From contig NZ_MWUE01000007.1 in the NCBI RefSeq assembly GCF_002077695.1, positions 62,001 through 126,000 on the forward strand: DNA of 64,000 nt, written 5' to 3'. Below the pieces are notes generated by a model, which worked only from the letters and a program-made list of their open reading frames with translations, made no database searches and was not told the DNA's origin. Below are positions 20,427 through 30,269 of this stretch, piece by piece; position 1 is the first letter of the stretch; each line of letters starts with the position of its first letter. The position numbers were made by a program, and so were the translations under genes. Source of the DNA: Pantoea latae (GTDB lineage Bacteria; Pseudomonadota; Gammaproteobacteria; Enterobacterales; Enterobacteriaceae).

Positions 20427-20750
20427 TCAGCCGATCAGCAGACGTGCTTTAACGCGGACCGCTTCAAGCTCTTGCGGGGTAGCGCGGCCCTTCGGCGCCG
20501 CGTTGCGCGCTTTCCAGTCGAGGTTACGAACCTGGTCCGCCAGGGCAACATTTGCGGGTGCGCCGGCGATGGGCACTTCAAACGGGTTACCTTTGATCCT
20601 GGTAGTGAGCGGAACGCAAACCATCATGCCAATGCGGTTGTAAATCGCCGGGCTCATGACCAGCGCCGGCCTGCGGCCAGCTTGCTCATGCCCGGCCTGA
20701 GGAGTGAAATCGAGCCAGAGAATATCGCCGGCGTCAGGAACAGATTGCAT
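20427..20750 (-). CDS. mazF: mRNA interferase toxin MazF
   Basis: A toxin of 107 residues of the MazF/PemK family, sequence-specific endoribonucleases that stop translation when the antitoxin is lost. It aligns with E. coli MazF across its length: VPDAGDILWLDF, GHEQAGRRPALVMSP, VPLTTRIKGNPFEV, VALADQVRNLDW and the terminal KARLLIG. The start is ATG 20750, which shares one base with the mazE stop (TAATG) and has AGGAGG inside the end of mazE; this supports coupled translation. It occupies the place of fepE in the E. coli enterobactin cluster. Confidence 0.93.
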   Translation of the reverse strand: MQSVPDAGDILWLDFTPQAGHEQAGRRPALVMSPAIYNRIGMMVCVPLTTRIKGNPFEVPIAGAPANVALADQVRNLDWKARNAAPKGRATPQELEAVRVKARLLIG

Positions 20751-21001
20751 TACCAAACCTCCTGGCCTTGTGGGTCTCCGAAGTCTGTTTCGCCATGAAT
20801 GTTTTCAGGGGTTACCTGGCTCATGAGCATCTCGAGCGTGACCTGGCGCACGGGTTGAATGACCAGACACTGCACGTTATTAGAATCCGTCTGAACAGTG
20901 ACCTCGACTTCTTCGTTTATGTCCATGTTCATCAAGGCCATCATGTGTGCGGGAATGCGCACCGCTGGGCTATTGCCCCAACGTTTGATTGTCTGTCGCA
21001 T
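20750..21001 (-). CDS. mazE: Antitoxin MazE
   Basis: An antitoxin of 83 residues of the SpoVT/AbrB-like MazE family. The DNA-binding N-terminus reads RQTIKRWGNSPAVRIPAHMM, almost the E. coli MazE motif; the C-terminal toxin-binding tail ends TPENIHGETDFGDPQGQEVW. It neutralises MazF and is expected to repress its own promoter. GGAG lies about 10 bases upstream of ATG. The order antitoxin-toxin and the one-base overlap are typical of the family. Confidence 0.94.
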   Translation of the reverse strand: MRQTIKRWGNSPAVRIPAHMMALMNMDINEEVEVTVQTDSNNVQCLVIQPVRQVTLEMLMSQVTPENIHGETDFGDPQGQEVW

Positions 21002-21064
21002 CTTTAGTACTCCGGTTTAACAAGTTGCCGCTGCTTCTTCGTCTGCTGCAGCCACTTCTGTTGT

Positions 21065-21118
21065 CGAAGAGAGTCTACTCTGCAATCAAACCTGTATCAA
21101 CATTGTATCTACTCGAGT
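21065..21118 (-). promoter_or_regulatory. Probable mazEF promoter with palindromic operator elements
   Basis: On the minus strand TTGATA (21100-21095) and TAGACT (21077-21072) are spaced by exactly 17 bases, a good sigma-70 promoter about 70 bases before the mazE ATG. Two palindromes flank or overlap it: GAGTctACTC (21071-21080) and ACTCGAGT (21111-21118), with GTATCAACATTGTAT between. E. coli mazEF has an autoregulated promoter with palindromic MazE sites, so these are likely operators. Confidence 0.6.
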
Positions 21119-21295
21119 GCTCCTGGTTGCCTTTATGATGTCTCTCTTTGCCGATCAGCGAATCGCTGCGCTTGTTCATCAAATCTGCGCCGTCGCAACT
21201 GACGCTAATGCAGCGCGTAGAGGTCTGAAAGGGGTGGGCACGGAACGCGTTGCTCTTCGGACCCGACGACCCGCTCCTTTATACGCACTAGCTCC
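21119..21295. other. Unassigned stretch between mazE promoter and fepC
   Basis: About 177 bases with no gene I recognise. An open frame on the plus strand (from about 21132) has no family resemblance or ribosome binding site. The sequence is less skewed to fep/ent codon patterns and may be material that arrived with mazEF. Confidence 0.35.
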
Positions 21296-22096
21296 TCAGT
21301 TGCGCCCGCGTCCCAGCGGCACAATCATCGGCGTATGCGCCACCGGATCCTCGACGATAATGCAGCGCAGCCCGTAGACCGCCTCAATCAATTCCGGCGT
21401 GACGATCTCGGACGGCCTGCCCTCGGCGACAATCTGGCCGCTGCGCATCGCAATCAGGTGGGTGGCGTAGCGGCACGCCTGATTCAGATCGTGCAGCACC
21501 ACCACCAGCGTGCGGTGATGCTGCTGATTGAGATCCTGCATCAGCTCCAGCAGCTCGATCTGGTGGGTGATATCGAGCCAGGTGGTGGGCTCGTCCAGCA
21601 GCAGCAGCGGCGTCTGCTGTGCCAGCACCATGGCGATCCAGACGCGCTGGCGCTGACCGCCGGAAAGCTGATCCACCGGCTGCGCGGCGATATCCGCCAC
21701 GCCGGTCGCCTGCATCGCCTGCTGCACCGCCGCCTCATCCTCATCGCGCCAGCGGCCAAACAGCGGCTGATGCGGATAGCGGCCGCGCGCCACCAGCTCG
21801 CTGACGCTGATGCCCGACGGCGCCTGCGAACTTTGCGGCAGCAGCCCGAGACGCCGCGCCACCTCTTTGGTGGAGAGACGCGAAATCGCCTCGCCGTCGA
21901 GCAGCACCTGCCCTTTCAGCGGCGGCGCCAGCCGGCTCAGCGCGCGCAGCAGCGTCGACTTGCCGCAGGCGTTGGGGCCGATAATCACCGTCAGTTCGCC
22001 GTCTGGAATGGTCACCGACAGCGCCTCCGCCACGATTTTTTTCTCGTAGCCCAGCGTCAGCGCGTCGCCCTGCAGGCGTGCACTCTTCTCTCTCAT
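21296..22096 (-). CDS. fepC: Ferric enterobactin ABC transporter ATP-binding protein FepC
   Basis: An ABC ATPase of 266 residues with Walker A GPNACGKST, signature LSGGQRQR, Walker B LLLLDEPTTWLDI and switch His in VVLHDLNQA. It energises FepDG for import of ferric enterobactin across the inner membrane. The frame is open far upstream within fepG, but ATG 22096 overlaps the fepG stop by ATGA and gives the family start. It is the last gene of the fepD-fepG-fepC operon. Confidence 0.95.
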   Translation of the reverse strand: MREKSARLQGDALTLGYEKKIVAEALSVTIPDGELTVIIGPNACGKSTLLRALSRLAPPLKGQVLLDGEAISRLSTKEVARRLGLLPQSSQAPSGISVSELVARGRYPHQPLFGRWRDEDEAAVQQAMQATGVADIAAQPVDQLSGGQRQRVWIAMVLAQQTPLLLLDEPTTWLDITHQIELLELMQDLNQQHHRTLVVVLHDLNQACRYATHLIAMRSGQIVAEGRPSEIVTPELIEAVYGLRCIIVEDPVAHTPMIVPLGRGRN

Positions 22097-23073
22097 TGGC
22101 GTCGCGCCTCCCGAACCAGTAGAGCAATCAGATATAGGCCGCCGAGGCTGACGGTAATCACGCCGACCGGCAGCTGGTAAGGCAGGAAAAGATGCTGCGC
22201 CGCGTAGTCCGCCGCCAGCAGCAGCAGCGCGCCGCACAGCGCCGCCAGCGGCAGCGCGCCTTTGATGCCGCCGCACAGGCGACGGGCGATCTGCGGCGCC
22301 AGCAGCGCGACGAACGAAATCGGCCCGGCCAGCGCGGTCGAGGCGGCGGTCAGCACCACGCCGATCAGCATCAGCCACAGGCGACTGCGCTCCACCGGCA
22401 CGCCCAGCGCGCAGGCGGTGTCGTCGCCCATCTCCATCAGCCGCATACGTCGCGCCAGCAGCGCGGTAAGCAGCAGCGCCGCCAGCAGCACCGCGATCAC
22501 CGGCACCGCTTTTGCCCAGGTGATGCCGTTCAGCGAGCCGGCGCTCCATAGCCCCGCGCTGAGCGCCGCCTCCAGCGAGGCGCTGATAATCAGCCAGCCG
22601 TTGAGCGCCATCAGCAGCGCGCGCACGCTAATGCCGACGATAATCAGCCGAAAGGTCTCTACGCCGTTGCGCCAGGCAAACAGGTAAACCACGCCCGCGG
22701 TGAGCACGCCGCCCAGCAGCGCCGCCAGCGTCACGATTTCGCTGTTCTGATGAAACAGCACCAGCGCCACCAGCACGCCGCTGTAGGCGCCGGTATTAAA
22801 GCCGAGAATATCGGGACTGCCGAGCGGGTTGCGCAGCAGCGACTGAAAAATCGCGCCGCTGACGCCCAGCGCCGCGCCAATCAGCAGCGCCATCGCCACG
22901 CGCGGCAGCCGCCACTCCAGCACGATCAGCTGCACGTTGCGCGCCGCCTCGCCGGTGAATAACTGCCACAGCTGCGCGCCCGAAACCGGCAGCGCGCCGC
23001 GCGTCACGCCGAAAAACGCCAGCAGCGCGCAGGCCGCCAGCAGCCAGATGGCCTGCATCGTCGCCCGGCTCAT
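22093..23073 (-). CDS. fepG: Ferric enterobactin ABC transporter permease FepG
   Basis: A FecCD/BtuC-type permease of 326 residues with about nine or ten membrane helices. Conserved motifs include EWRLPRVAMALLIGAALGVSG and NPLGSPDILGFNTGA. It pairs with FepD in the inner membrane. Start ATG 23073 overlaps the fepD stop by 4 bases; upstream in-frame starts lie within fepD. Confidence 0.95.
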   Translation of the reverse strand: MSRATMQAIWLLAACALLAFFGVTRGALPVSGAQLWQLFTGEAARNVQLIVLEWRLPRVAMALLIGAALGVSGAIFQSLLRNPLGSPDILGFNTGAYSGVLVALVLFHQNSEIVTLAALLGGVLTAGVVYLFAWRNGVETFRLIIVGISVRALLMALNGWLIISASLEAALSAGLWSAGSLNGITWAKAVPVIAVLLAALLLTALLARRMRLMEMGDDTACALGVPVERSRLWLMLIGVVLTAASTALAGPISFVALLAPQIARRLCGGIKGALPLAALCGALLLLAADYAAQHLFLPYQLPVGVITVSLGGLYLIALLVREARRQ

Positions 23074-24059
23074 ATCTGCCCTCTCCCCAGTTTGCGACGC
23101 ACCAGCACAATCAGCATCGGCGCGCCGAGCAGCGCGGTGACCACCGACACGCGCAGCTCGCCGGGCACCATCACCCGCCCCAGAATATCGGCCGCCAGTA
23201 GCAGGCAAGGGGTGATCAGCAGCGTGCCCGGCAGCATCCAGCGGTGATCGTTGCCCCACAGCCAGCGCGCCAGATGGGGCGTCATCAGCCCGACAAACGC
23301 GATGGGACCAACGGCGGCGGTGGCGGCACCGCTTAACAGGGCGATAGCCAGCAGCCCCAGCAGCTGGGTGCGCGCCACGCGCGTGCCGAGCGCCGTTGCC
23401 AGATCGCCGCCCATGCTCAGGCTGTTAAGCGCGCGCGACAGCAGCAGCGCGATCAGCGCGCCGACTGCCACCGCCGGCCAGGTGGCGCGCAGCACGGCAA
23501 AGCTGCGGATATCGAGCGAGCCGCTGTGCCAGAAGCGCAGATGATCGTAAATATCAGGATTAAGCAGAGAGAGCCCGGAGGTCAGCCCTTCCAGCACCGC
23601 GCCCAGCGCCACGCCCGCCAGCGTCAGCCGCACCGGATTGACCCGGCCGCCGCCCAGCGCGCCGGTCAGCGCCACCAGCAGCGACGCCAGCAGCGCGCCG
23701 CCGAAGGCGAAGCCGAGCCAGTCAGCGGGCGAATCCGCGCCGAACAGCGCGATACCCAACACCACGGCGAAGCCAGCGCCCGCGTTGACGCCGAGAATGC
23801 CGGGATCGGCAAGCGGATTGCGCGTCAGGCTCTGCATCAGCGCGCCCGCCAGTCCCAGCGCGCAGCCCGCCAGCAGGCCGGCGAGGGTGCGCGGCAGACG
23901 CGCTTCGCGCAGGATAACGCAGTCGGCGCTGTCGCAGTGGCTGGTCAGAGCAAGAGAGAGAGTATGAATGGGGATCGATTTGGCGCCGAGCATCAGGCTG
24001 AGCGCGATCAAGAGCAACAGCAGCATCCCTGAGGCGGCTATTGCGGTGAGTTGGCGCAT
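23070..24059 (-). CDS. fepD: Ferric enterobactin ABC transporter permease FepD
   Basis: A FecCD-type permease of 329 residues with many membrane helices and the family motifs EARLPRTLAGLLAGCALGLAG and NPLADPGILGVNAGA. ATG 24059 is chosen over a GTG at 24077, since GGA lies at a plausible distance before the ATG and nothing like a ribosome binding site precedes the GTG. It is the first gene of fepDGC, divergent from entS across the 24108-24126 Fur box. Confidence 0.95.
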   Translation of the reverse strand: MRQLTAIAASGMLLLLLIALSLMLGAKSIPIHTLSLALTSHCDSADCVILREARLPRTLAGLLAGCALGLAGALMQSLTRNPLADPGILGVNAGAGFAVVLGIALFGADSPADWLGFAFGGALLASLLVALTGALGGGRVNPVRLTLAGVALGAVLEGLTSGLSLLNPDIYDHLRFWHSGSLDIRSFAVLRATWPAVAVGALIALLLSRALNSLSMGGDLATALGTRVARTQLLGLLAIALLSGAATAAVGPIAFVGLMTPHLARWLWGNDHRWMLPGTLLITPCLLLAADILGRVMVPGELRVSVVTALLGAPMLIVLVRRKLGRGQI

Positions 24060-24107
24060 AACGTTCCGAACCTTCACTGTTCACTGACGCCGCTGGCGCG
24101 TCAATTT

Positions 24108-24126
24108 GATAATGATACTTATTATC
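24108..24126. promoter_or_regulatory. Fur box between fepD and entS
   Basis: GATAATGATACTTATTATC matches the 19-base Fur consensus (GATAATGATAATCATTATC) at 17 positions by direct comparison. It lies in the divergent gap between fepD and entS and should repress both when iron is sufficient. Confidence 0.9.
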
Positions 24127-24203
24127 GTTATTACTCGTATTTTTGTATGTTACCATGATTCGCCTCGACCATAACGAGGAAAACCGCAGCAAAAGGCGAA
24201 CAA

Positions 24204-25454
24204 ATGAACAAACCCTCCCATCTGATCGATCTCAGCCTGTTGAAGACCCATCCCGCTTTTCGCGCCGTCTTTATCGCCCGCTTTATCTCTATCGTCGCAC
24301 TCGGCATGCTGGCGATCGCCGTTCCGGTGCAGATCCAGCAGCTGACCCGCTCGCCCGCGCTGGTCGGGCTGGCCGTTACCCTGGCGGGCGCGGGCATGTT
24401 TGTCGGGCTGCTCACCGGCGGCGTGCTGGCGGATCGCTATGAGCGCAAGCGCCTGATCCTGATTGCGCGCTCCACCTGCAGCCTTGGCTTCGTAGCGCTG
24501 GCGATCAACGCCTCTCTGCCGACCCCATCGGTCGCCGCGGTTTTCCTGCTCGGCCTGTGGGACGGCTTTTTCGGCGCAATTGGCGTCACCGCGCTGCTGG
24601 CGGCCACGCCGGCGCTGGTGGGACGGGAAAACCTGATGCAGGCGGGCGCCATCACCATGCTGACGGTGCGCTTCGGCGCCATTCTCTCGCCCGCGGTCGG
24701 CGGTCTGGTGCTGGCGCACGGCGGCGCGGCGTGGAACTACGGCCTCGCCGCCTTCGGCACGCTGCTTACCGTGTTAACCCTGCTGCGGCTGCCGCTGATG
24801 CCGCCGCCGCCTCAGCCGCGCGAGCATCCGCTGCGGGCGCTCGCCAGCGGCGTGCAGTTTCTGTTTACCGCACCGCTGGTCGGCATGGCGGCGCTGATCG
24901 GCGCGCTGGTGACGCTGGCGAGCGCGGTGCGCGTGCTCTATCCGGCGCTGGCACCGCACTGGCAGGTCAGCCTCAACGAACTCGGCCTGATGTACGCCGC
25001 CGTGCCGCTCGGCGCGGCGCTGGGCGCGCTGACTAGCGGACGGCTGGCGAACTCGCCGCAGCCCGGCCGGCTGATTTTAGGCAGCGCCATCGCCGCTTTT
25101 CTCGCGCTTGGGCTGTTCAGCCTGATGCCGCAGTTCGCGCTCGGGCTGGCGTGCCTGGCGGCGTTCGGCTACTTCAGCGCGGTAAACAGCCTGGTGCAGT
25201 ATCAGTTGATCCAGTCGCTGACGCCCGATGCGCTGCTGGGCCGCATCAACAGCCTGTGGACGGCGCAGAACGTCACCGGCGATGCGATCGGCGCGGCGAT
25301 GATTGGCGCAATGGGTTCCTGGCTGCTGCCGCAGCAGGCCGCCGCGCTGTTCGGCTTCGGCGCGGCGCTGCTGGGCGGGGTGATGTGGATAGCGATGGCG
25401 CGGCTACGCCGCTATCAGCCGCCAGCACCGGCGCTGGCGGAAGAGGCGTTATGA
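24204..25454 (+). CDS. entS: Enterobactin exporter EntS (MFS)
   Basis: A major facilitator transporter of 416 residues (E. coli 416) with twelve predicted membrane helices, exporting enterobactin across the inner membrane. Typical features are [20 protein letters not shown] at the first helix, the loop [15 protein letters not shown] between helices 2 and 3 and [16 protein letters not shown] late in the protein. Its last 6 bases overlap the end of the convergent gene fepB. Confidence 0.95.
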   Translation: MNKPSHLIDLSLLKTHPAFRAVFIARFISIVALGMLAIAVPVQIQQLTRSPALVGLAVTLAGAGMFVGLLTGGVLADRYERKRLILIARSTCSLGFVALAINASLPTPSVAAVFLLGLWDGFFGAIGVTALLAATPALVGRENLMQAGAITMLTVRFGAILSPAVGGLVLAHGGAAWNYGLAAFGTLLTVLTLLRLPLMPPPPQPREHPLRALASGVQFLFTAPLVGMAALIGALVTLASAVRVLYPALAPHWQVSLNELGLMYAAVPLGAALGALTSGRLANSPQPGRLILGSAIAAFLALGLFSLMPQFALGLACLAAFGYFSAVNSLVQYQLIQSLTPDALLGRINSLWTAQNVTGDAIGAAMIGAMGSWLLPQQAAALFGFGAALLGGVMWIAMARLRRYQPPAPALAEEAL

Positions 25455-26414
25455 TTTAACGAACAGCTGTTCCAGACGCGTCAGCAGATGCGTGGCGCTG
25501 TAGTAGTCGAGCCGGAACGTATCTGCGCCCAGCGCATAAACCTGCTGCTGCTTCACCGCCGCAGTCTGCGCCAGGAAGGGGTTCTGCATCAGCTGCTGCG
25601 CAGTCTGATCCTCGGCGGCGAACAGCAGGAACGTCTTGCCGTTCAGGCCGCTGGCGACATTCTCGCCGGAGAGCTGAATAATATCTTTGCGCTGGCCCAT
25701 GCTGTGGGTCTGCTGCAGGCCCGCAGGCGGCACGGCGAGCGTAAAGCCGAGCTGCTCCAGCAGCTTGCCCTGCGCCGATTCGCTGGTCCAGAGGTTCACC
25801 GCGCGGCCGCCGCCGTTAAACACCATAGCGGAGACCGGCTGCGGCGGCAGCGCGATTTTCTGCTTCAGCGCCGCTTCCTGCGCGTCAAACGCCTTCACGC
25901 GCGCCGCCGCGTCCGCCTCATGCCCGGTCGCCTCGCCGAGCAGCGTCACCAGCTGCTGCCAGCTTTTATCGTCATAGTTCACCACCAGCGTCGGCGCGAT
26001 GGCCGAAAGCTGATCCACCAGCTTGATGGCGGAGTCGTTGCCGGTGGCGCTGACGATAATCAGATCGGGCGCTTCGGCGGCCACCGCTTCGGCGCTCGGC
26101 TCGCCGATATAGAGGCGCTTGAGCTGTTTGCGCTTCGCGACGTCGCCCCACTGGCGGAAAAAGCCCTGCTCGTCTGCCAGTCGGCTGCCTGGCGCGGTTG
26201 CGCCGCTGGCGATCACCGGCGCGTCAATCGCCAGCAGCGAACCGGTCAGGGTCACGCTGGTCGAGACGATGCGCTGCGGCGCCTGCTGCAGCGTAACGCT
26301 GCCGCTGGCGCTGTGCAGCGTGCGCGGCCAGCCGCCCTCGGCGCGCGCGTCAGGGTTGGCCAGCAGCGTGACGAGCGCCAGCGCGGCAACCGTCAGAAAA
26401 CTCCGCTTAATCAT
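25449..26414 (-). CDS. fepB: Periplasmic ferric enterobactin-binding protein FepB
   Basis: A substrate-binding protein of 321 residues (E. coli 318) with a signal peptide (cleavage near ARA-EGG, residue 25) and two lobes typical of the siderophore-binding class. It carries ferric enterobactin from FepA to FepDGC. It is divergent from entC across a Fur box and converges with entS, overlapping it by 6 bases. Confidence 0.94.
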   Translation of the reverse strand: MIKRSFLTVAALALVTLLANPDARAEGGWPRTLHSASGSVTLQQAPQRIVSTSVTLTGSLLAIDAPVIASGATAPGSRLADEQGFFRQWGDVAKRKQLKRLYIGEPSAEAVAAEAPDLIIVSATGNDSAIKLVDQLSAIAPTLVVNYDDKSWQQLVTLLGEATGHEADAAARVKAFDAQEAALKQKIALPPQPVSAMVFNGGGRAVNLWTSESAQGKLLEQLGFTLAVPPAGLQQTHSMGQRKDIIQLSGENVASGLNGKTFLLFAAEDQTAQQLMQNPFLAQTAAVKQQQVYALGADTFRLDYYSATHLLTRLEQLFVKS

Positions 26415-26543
26415 AAGATTCCGTCCACCTTTTGCTGTAAGAGATCGCCCCGTAAATTTTCCTAATCACGCCTGACGCGTGCGCTGAACGCCGCGAATTT
26501 ATTGACACTCCAGCGTAATCAACGTAGGTTACAGGGCCACAAT

Positions 26544-26562
26544 ACAAATGATAATCATTATT
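26544..26562. promoter_or_regulatory. Fur box between fepB and entC
   Basis: ACAAATGATAATCATTATT contains the perfect palindrome AATGATAATCATT and matches the Fur consensus at 15 of 19 positions. More A/T-rich NAT repeats continue to about 26577, so two overlapping Fur dimers are possible. It lies between divergent fepB and entCEBAH. Confidence 0.88.
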
Positions 26563-26591
26563 AGTTATCTTATCATTTATAGGTGAAAATT

Positions 26592-27770
26592 ATGGTGGAA
26601 ACGTTGACGTTTGGAAATCCCCTGCTCCAGGATTTCTCCGCGCTCTGTCGGGGATTTATCTTCACATCACCGTGGCGCAGTATCGCTACGCAAGGCTGCT
26701 ACACCACCGTCACCACCCCGGTGACCGATGGCGACGCGCTGGACGGCGAGTTTCAACAGCAGCTGCGGCGTCACTTCGCGGCGGCGAAAAAAGAGGGCAT
26801 CGCCCAGCCGATCCTGGTCGGCGCCATCCCGTTCGACGTGACGCAGCCCGCTGCGCTGTTTATCCCTGAATCGCATCAAACCTTTAACCGCGCCGATCTG
26901 CAGGCTGCGCTGCCAGCCGCGCAGGCGCCGCTGCCGCAGGTGCGTCGTCGCGCCGCCGTGCCGGAGCATGACGTCTTTACCGCGATGGTGGCGCAGGCCG
27001 TCGCCGCCACGCAGCGCGGCGAGCTGGATAAAGCGGTGCTGTCGCGCCTGATGGATATCGTCACCGAACAGCCGGTGGATATTGCCGCGCTGATGCAGCG
27101 CATCGTGGCGCAAAACCCTAATACGTATCACTTCCATCTGCCGCTGCCACAGGGCGGCTCGCTGGTTGGCGCCAGCCCGGAACTGATGCTGCGCAAGCAG
27201 GGAGGCGATTTCAGCTCCTGCCCGCTCGCCGGCTCCGCGCGACGCGACGCCGACGCGCAGCGCGACAAAGCCGCTGGCGACGCCCTGATGCAGTCAACGA
27301 AAGATCGTCACGAGCACAAGCTGGTGACCGACGCGATGCGCGATGTGCTGCAGCCGCGCAGCCGCCTGCTTTCGGTGCCCGCCACGCCCTCGCTGCTCAA
27401 CACCGCCACGCTGTGGCATCTGGCGACGCAGATCGACGGCGAAGCGCGCGACGAGCGTGAGAATGCGCTGTCGCTCGCCTGTTTGCTGCATCCGACCCCG
27501 GCGCTGAGCGGCTTTCCGCACCAGCGCGCCCAGCAGCTGATCCAGACGCTGGAGCCGTTTGAGCGCCAGCTGTTCGGCGGCATTGTCGGCTGGTGCGACG
27601 AACAGGGCAACGGCGAATGGGTCGTGACCATCCGCTGCGGCACCGTGCACGGCGCGCGGGTGCGCCTGTTTGCCGGCGCGGGCATTGTGGCGGATTCGCA
27701 ACCGGAATCAGAATGGCGCGAGACCGGTGTCAAACTCGACACCATGCTGCGCGCTTTTGGACTGCAATAA
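26592..27770 (+). CDS. entC: Isochorismate synthase EntC
   Basis: A chorismate-binding enzyme of 392 residues (E. coli 391) that converts chorismate to isochorismate, the first step of 2,3-dihydroxybenzoate synthesis. Family motifs: [57 protein letters not shown] and [23 protein letters not shown] 26592 has AGGTG 7 bases before it; a GTG at 26583 is inside that site and is rejected. It begins the entCEBAH operon. Confidence 0.96.
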   Translation: MVETLTFGNPLLQDFSALCRGFIFTSPWRSIATQGCYTTVTTPVTDGDALDGEFQQQLRRHFAAAKKEGIAQPILVGAIPFDVTQPAALFIPESHQTFNRADLQAALPAAQAPLPQVRRRAAVPEHDVFTAMVAQAVAATQRGELDKAVLSRLMDIVTEQPVDIAALMQRIVAQNPNTYHFHLPLPQGGSLVGASPELMLRKQGGDFSSCPLAGSARRDADAQRDKAAGDALMQSTKDRHEHKLVTDAMRDVLQPRSRLLSVPATPSLLNTATLWHLATQIDGEARDERENALSLACLLHPTPALSGFPHQRAQQLIQTLEPFERQLFGGIVGWCDEQGNGEWVVTIRCGTVHGARVRLFAGAGIVADSQPESEWRETGVKLDTMLRAFGLQ

Positions 27771-27780
27771 AGGAAATACC

Positions 27781-29397
27781 ATGTCGATCCCCTATCACCG
27801 CTGGCCAGACGATCTGGCGGCGCGCTACCGCGAGAAAGGCTACTGGCTGGATGTGCCGATGACCGATATCCTCGCGCGTCATCAACAGAGCGACGCCATC
27901 GCCGTTATCGAAGGCGATCTGCAGCTGAGCTACCGTCAGCTGGCGCAGCGCAGCGACAACCTGGCTGCGGCGCTGCGGCGCCGCGGGCTGAAAAACGGCG
28001 ACACCGCGCTGGTGCAGCTGGGCAACGTCGCTGATTTCTACGTCACCGTCTTTGCGCTGTTTAAGCTGGGCGTCGCCTCGGTCTATGCGCTGTTCAGCCA
28101 CCAGCGCACCGAGCTGCAGGCCTACGCCGCGCAGATCGAGCCTGCACTGCTTATCGCCGATCGCCGCCATGCGCTGTTCGCCGACGACGGCTTTATCGAC
28201 GCGCTGTGCGCCGATTGCCCGTCGCTGCGTCAGGTGATCCTGCGCAACGACAGCCAGCCGGAAAATACCCTGGAGGCGCTGATGGCCGAAGCGGCGGGCG
28301 ACTTCCAGCCGACGCCAACCGCCGCCGACGAAGTGGCGTTTTTCCAGCTCTCCGGCGGCAGCACCGGCACGCCTAAGCTGATCCCGCGCACCCATAACGA
28401 CTACTACTACAGCATTCGCGCCAGCGACGAGATTTGCGCGGTCAGCGCCGACACGCGCTATCTTATCGCCCTGCCCGCGCCGCATAACTTCGCCATGAGT
28501 TCCCCTGGCGCGCTCGGCGTCTTTTATGCGGGCGGCCAGGTGATTCTGGCGGAGGATCCCAGCGCGACGAACTGTTTCCCGCTGATTGAAAAGCATCGCG
28601 TGACCGACACCGGCCTGGTGCCGCCCGCCGTCAGCCTCTGGCTGCAGGCGATTAATGAGTGGGGCAGCAATCAGGCGCTGACGTCGCTGCAGCGCATGCA
28701 GGTCGGCGGCGCGAAGCTGGGCGAAACCCTGGCGGCGCGCATTCAGCGCGAAATCGGCTGCCAGCTGCAGCAGGTGTTCGGCATGGCGGAAGGGCTGGTG
28801 AACTACACTCGCTTCGACGACGACGAAAAAACCATCCTTACCACCCAGGGCCGTCCGATTTCGCCCGACGATGAGGTGTGGGTGGCGGACGAAAACGGCG
28901 ACCCGCTGCCAGCCGGCGCCATCGGCCGCCTGATGACGCGCGGCCCTTACACCTTCCGCGGCTACTATAAAAGCCCGGCGCACAACGCGGCCAGCTTCGA
29001 CGCCGAGGGGTTCTACTGCTCAGGGGATCTGATTGAGATTAACGAGCGGGGCTACATTACCGTGCAGGGCCGCGAAAAAGATCAGATCAACCGCGGCGGC
29101 GAGAAGATTGCCGCGGAAGAGATCGAAAATCTGCTGCAGCGCCATCCCGAGGTGATCCATGCGGCGCTGGTGTCGATGCACGACGAGCTGATGGGCGAAA
29201 AGAGCTGTGCCTTTATCGTCGCGCGTCAGCCGATCAAACCGGTGGCGCTGCGTCGCCATCTGCGCGAGCTGGGCGTCGCCGAATATAAACTGCCCGATCG
29301 CATTACCTGCGTGGATGAACTGCCGCTGACGCCAGTCGGCAAAGTAGACAAGAAACGTTTGCGCCAACAGCTTGCCGATCAACAAGCGCAAGCCTGA
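27781..29397 (+). CDS. entE: 2,3-dihydroxybenzoate-AMP ligase EntE
   Basis: A stand-alone adenylation enzyme of 538 residues (E. coli 536) that activates 2,3-dihydroxybenzoate and loads it on the EntB carrier domain. The P-loop [15 protein letters not shown], the aryl-acid pocket region ([13 protein letters not shown]) and the C-terminal catalytic Lys in [10 protein letters not shown] are present. AAAGGA precedes ATG 27781, 10 bases after entC. Confidence 0.96.
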   Translation: MSIPYHRWPDDLAARYREKGYWLDVPMTDILARHQQSDAIAVIEGDLQLSYRQLAQRSDNLAAALRRRGLKNGDTALVQLGNVADFYVTVFALFKLGVASVYALFSHQRTELQAYAAQIEPALLIADRRHALFADDGFIDALCADCPSLRQVILRNDSQPENTLEALMAEAAGDFQPTPTAADEVAFFQLSGGSTGTPKLIPRTHNDYYYSIRASDEICAVSADTRYLIALPAPHNFAMSSPGALGVFYAGGQVILAEDPSATNCFPLIEKHRVTDTGLVPPAVSLWLQAINEWGSNQALTSLQRMQVGGAKLGETLAARIQREIGCQLQQVFGMAEGLVNYTRFDDDEKTILTTQGRPISPDDEVWVADENGDPLPAGAIGRLMTRGPYTFRGYYKSPAHNAASFDAEGFYCSGDLIEINERGYITVQGREKDQINRGGEKIAAEEIENLLQRHPEVIHAALVSMHDELMGEKSCAFIVARQPIKPVALRRHLRELGVAEYKLPDRITCVDELPLTPVGKVDKKRLRQQLADQQAQA

Positions 29398-29414
29398 CCT
29401 GTTCCGGAGATTTT

Positions 29415-30269
29415 ATGGCTATTCCAAAACTGACCTCATACTCGCTGCCTGCCGCCGCCGAGCTGCCCGCCAACAAGGTGAAATGGACGCTGGAGCCGCA
29501 GCGCGCCGCGCTGCTGATCCACGATATGCAGGCCTATTTTCTTAACTTCTGGGGCGAAAACAGCCCGCTGGTCAATCAGGTGGTGGAGAACATCGCCCGC
29601 CTGCGCGCGTACTGCAAGTCGCAGGGCATTCCGGTGTTCTACACCGCGCAGCCCAACCAGCAGAGCGATGAAGATCGCGCGCTGCTGAACGATATGTGGG
29701 GATCCGGCCTGAACAAACACCCCGATCAGCAGAAGATCGTGGATGCGCTGGCGCCCGACGCCGACGATCAGGTGCTGACCAAGTGGCGTTACAGCGCCTT
29801 CGTGCGCTCGCCGCTGGAGTCGATCCTGCAGGAGATGGGGCGCGATCAGCTGATCATCACCGGCGTGTACGCCCACATTGGCTGTCTGACTACCGCCACC
29901 GACGCCTTTATGCGCAACATCCAGCCCTTTATGGTGGCCGATGCGCTGGCCGACTTCAGCCGCGAAGAGCATATGATGGCGCTGACCTACACCGCCGGCC
30001 GCAGCGGCAAAGTAGTGATGACCGCCGATCTGATGCCGCTGCCGCTCAGCAAAGACGATCTGCGCGCGCTGATCCTGCCGCTGCTGGAAGATGACGACGT
30101 GCCGGAAGATGATGAGAACCTGATCGACTACGGCCTCGACTCGGTGCGCGTGATGGCGCTGGCGGCGCGCTGGCGTCAGGTGCACGGCGATATCGATTTT
30201 GTCAGCCTGGCGAAAAACCCCACCATCGACGGCTGGTGGGCGCTGCTGTCACGGGAGCCTGCGCAATGA
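29415..30269 (+). CDS. entB: Isochorismatase/aryl carrier protein EntB
   Basis: A bifunctional protein of 284 residues (E. coli 285). The N-terminal isochorismatase domain (1-210) hydrolyses isochorismate and has catalytic D37 in LLIHDMQAYF. The C-terminal aryl carrier domain carries the phosphopantetheine Ser at 243 in DYGLDSVRVMALA and presents dihydroxybenzoate to EntF. It starts 17 bases after entE and overlaps entA by ATGA. Confidence 0.96.
   Translation: MAIPKLTSYSLPAAAELPANKVKWTLEPQRAALLIHDMQAYFLNFWGENSPLVNQVVENIARLRAYCKSQGIPVFYTAQPNQQSDEDRALLNDMWGSGLNKHPDQQKIVDALAPDADDQVLTKWRYSAFVRSPLESILQEMGRDQLIITGVYAHIGCLTTATDAFMRNIQPFMVADALADFSREEHMMALTYTAGRSGKVVMTADLMPLPLSKDDLRALILPLLEDDDVPEDDENLIDYGLDSVRVMALAARWRQVHGDIDFVSLAKNPTIDGWWALLSREPAQ

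Noticed and set aside
20751-20756. TTG start for mazF two codons upstream
   Set aside because: The ATG at 20750 overlaps the mazE stop (TAATG) and is at the right distance from AGGAGG, so the TTG is not needed.
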